Below are positions 62,912-64,000 of a stretch of DNA of 64,000 bases, piece by piece. Within the stretch, counting starts at the first letter, position 1, and each line of letters begins with the position of its first letter. A model generated the notes under the pieces. It did no database searches. It saw only the letters and a list, made by a program, of their open reading frames with translations, and was not told the origin of the DNA. The position numbers were made by a program, and so were the translations under genes. Source of the DNA: Apostichopus japonicus (Eukaryota; Echinodermata; Holothuroidea; Aspidochirotida; Stichopodidae); assembly GCF_037975245.1 (NCBI RefSeq), contig NC_092573.1, forward strand, positions 16,482,265 through 16,546,264, in the 5' to 3' direction.

Positions 62912-63080
62912 GAACCACACTGTTGGCCGGGCGGAAGTATATGATCGCAGTTGACAAGGTAGTTGTCAATCATCTTATTGCTGATTTTCAGAGTGCCCTT
63001 GCCTACCTCTTTGCCACATACTATGTTTTAAACATTCAGTATCCTGCAGACAGCTGTGTGACATTGGAGTTCATCCAGAG
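62912..63080 (+). CDS. SAMD3-like protein, copy 2, exon 4 (C-terminal domain)
   Basis: Acceptor TGATATCACAG ends at 62911; donor CAGAG|GTAAGT has its GT at 63081. It encodes GTTLLAGRKYMIAVDKVVVN, then ADFQSALAYLFATYYVLNIQ and CVTLEFIQR. This is the best-conserved C-terminal block of the family, equivalent to 26400-26570 in copy 1. It ends two bases into an Arg codon. Confidence 0.8.
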
Positions 63081-63451
63081 GTAAGTGTTAATGGAATATG
63101 AATGAATATTTGTACAGTAGTGGTTATAGCTGGGATTGGAGTTGTAACTCATGGTAGTGTTTTCCTTGTATAGTGTGTTTTCTACCAACACTTGGGAAAG
63201 ACTTGAACCAGTGTAAAATTCAGTTGAGTAGTTACACAAGTAAGTCATAATTTGTCTGTCTAGAGAGAAGATCATGATCCCAACTTAGAATACCATTGAA
63301 GGTACTGTTACTTGAAATTTGGTCATAGTCTAACTTAACAATTATTTACCTCAGTTTAGATGAACTGCTGCAGTAGGTGTTTAGTGTTAAATAGTAACAG
63401 CATCATTAATTTGAAGATCGTAGAATATTTATGCAGTGACATTATTTGTAG

Positions 63452-63626
63452 AGCCCTAGTCCCATCAACATTGGGATTAAACTTGCAACAAAATGCACAG
63501 TTGAAAAAGTCGATCCTGATCGTTGCTCCAAGAAGATCAGTGTCCTATTTCCTTTCAACTACAATCCACCTGCATTTTGTCGATTTTGAAGTTGATTCTT
63601 GTGTTTCATCGTCAGACTTTGTTTAA
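63452..63626 (+). CDS. SAMD3-like protein, copy 2, probable last exon
   Basis: Acceptor CATTATTTGTAG ends at 63451. Its first base completes the Arg codon (AG+A), and the frame stays open to TAA at 63624-63626: ALVPSTLGLNL, QLKKSILIVAPRR, and HFVDFEVDSCVSS near the end. From recall, SAMD3-like proteins end in a KK..VNPRV...DFEW-like segment, which this resembles weakly. The phase fits. No AATAAA was found in the remaining 370 bases. Confidence 0.5.
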
Positions 63627-64000
63627 AATTTACTGCCTGTAGAATTGTATAGATGGGACCCAGGCTTTAATCCTTCAAACTGTACATTCCAAATTGATTT
63701 CATGGACAGTCTTCTTGTGGAATTGACTGTTATAAACAACAACTGTTCTCTAAAAAAAAGTTATAAAAGAATTGTGAATAAGGAAATATGCTTGAAAATG
63801 TTTTGACCACAATCATTATGACTTTCATAATTATAAATACAAACTAATATGAAAGCAGTGTGAGAAGCCATTTAATTTATACCTGAAACAGTGAAGTGAA
63901 TAATTAATGTGCAACAAATTTTCAGAAGTATCATGTTTTAAAGACATGGTTTTCTACTGGTCAAGTGTCAAGGTCAATGATGAAAATATTAATTCCCACC
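63627..64000. other. 3' flank of the SAMD3-like gene, nothing further
   Basis: AT-rich. No terminal inverted repeat, subterminal array or polyadenylation hexamer before the window ends. Confidence 0.4.

Overview
The window looks like nuclear DNA of a marine invertebrate deuterostome, probably an echinoderm. It is AT-rich, its few coding exons are split by GT-AG introns, it is full of transposon debris, (TA)n runs and TAGGCCTA-type words, and it carries exons of a kisspeptin-receptor-like neuropeptide GPCR. The species call is inference; the eukaryotic call is firm. There are no bacterial operons, tRNAs or rRNAs that I can see.

0-18 kb: no convincing host gene. It holds microsatellites, minisatellites, a 94-bp satellite array (11.2-12.5 kb) and a decayed CR1-like non-LTR retrotransposon on the minus strand (13.3-16.5 kb: PHD, SGNH esterase, CCHC knuckle and reverse-transcriptase remnants). 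A 781-bp hAT-like MITE with a perfect 8-bp target duplication is inserted in the RT remnant.

18.7-35.5 kb: two plus-strand exons of one rhodopsin-class GPCR (TM3-ICL2, then TM4 to the stop) that join in phase across a 16.1-kb intron. The intron holds a nest of elements: a foldback element with AAACATGG hairpin arrays (about 20.0-30.45 kb), inside it a hAT-like element with an 8-bp target duplication (21494-29559), inside that a CACTG-ended element (22393-29347), and inside that a SAMD3-like gene remnant.

35.6-53 kb: mostly non-coding. It includes a second, larger 94-bp satellite array (41.7-46.6 kb) in the opposite orientation to the first, with a mirrored unique arm (47.7-48.4 kb), several hAT-like MITEs and a SINE/LINE-tail repeat.

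53.5-64 kb: the most interesting part. A CACTG terminus with a motif-rich subterminal array is followed by a CpG-rich region with an E2F-like site, then a gene for a four-C2H2-finger protein fused to a CACTA/EnSpm-like transposase core (frameshifted). Next comes a five-exon SAMD3-like gene whose splice phases all agree, apart from one frameshift. I propose that the transposase-like gene and the SAMD3-like gene are the two genes of a CACTG-ended DNA transposon, and that the element in the GPCR intron is a derivative that kept only the SAMD3-like gene. All family names come from recall and reading, not from a search.
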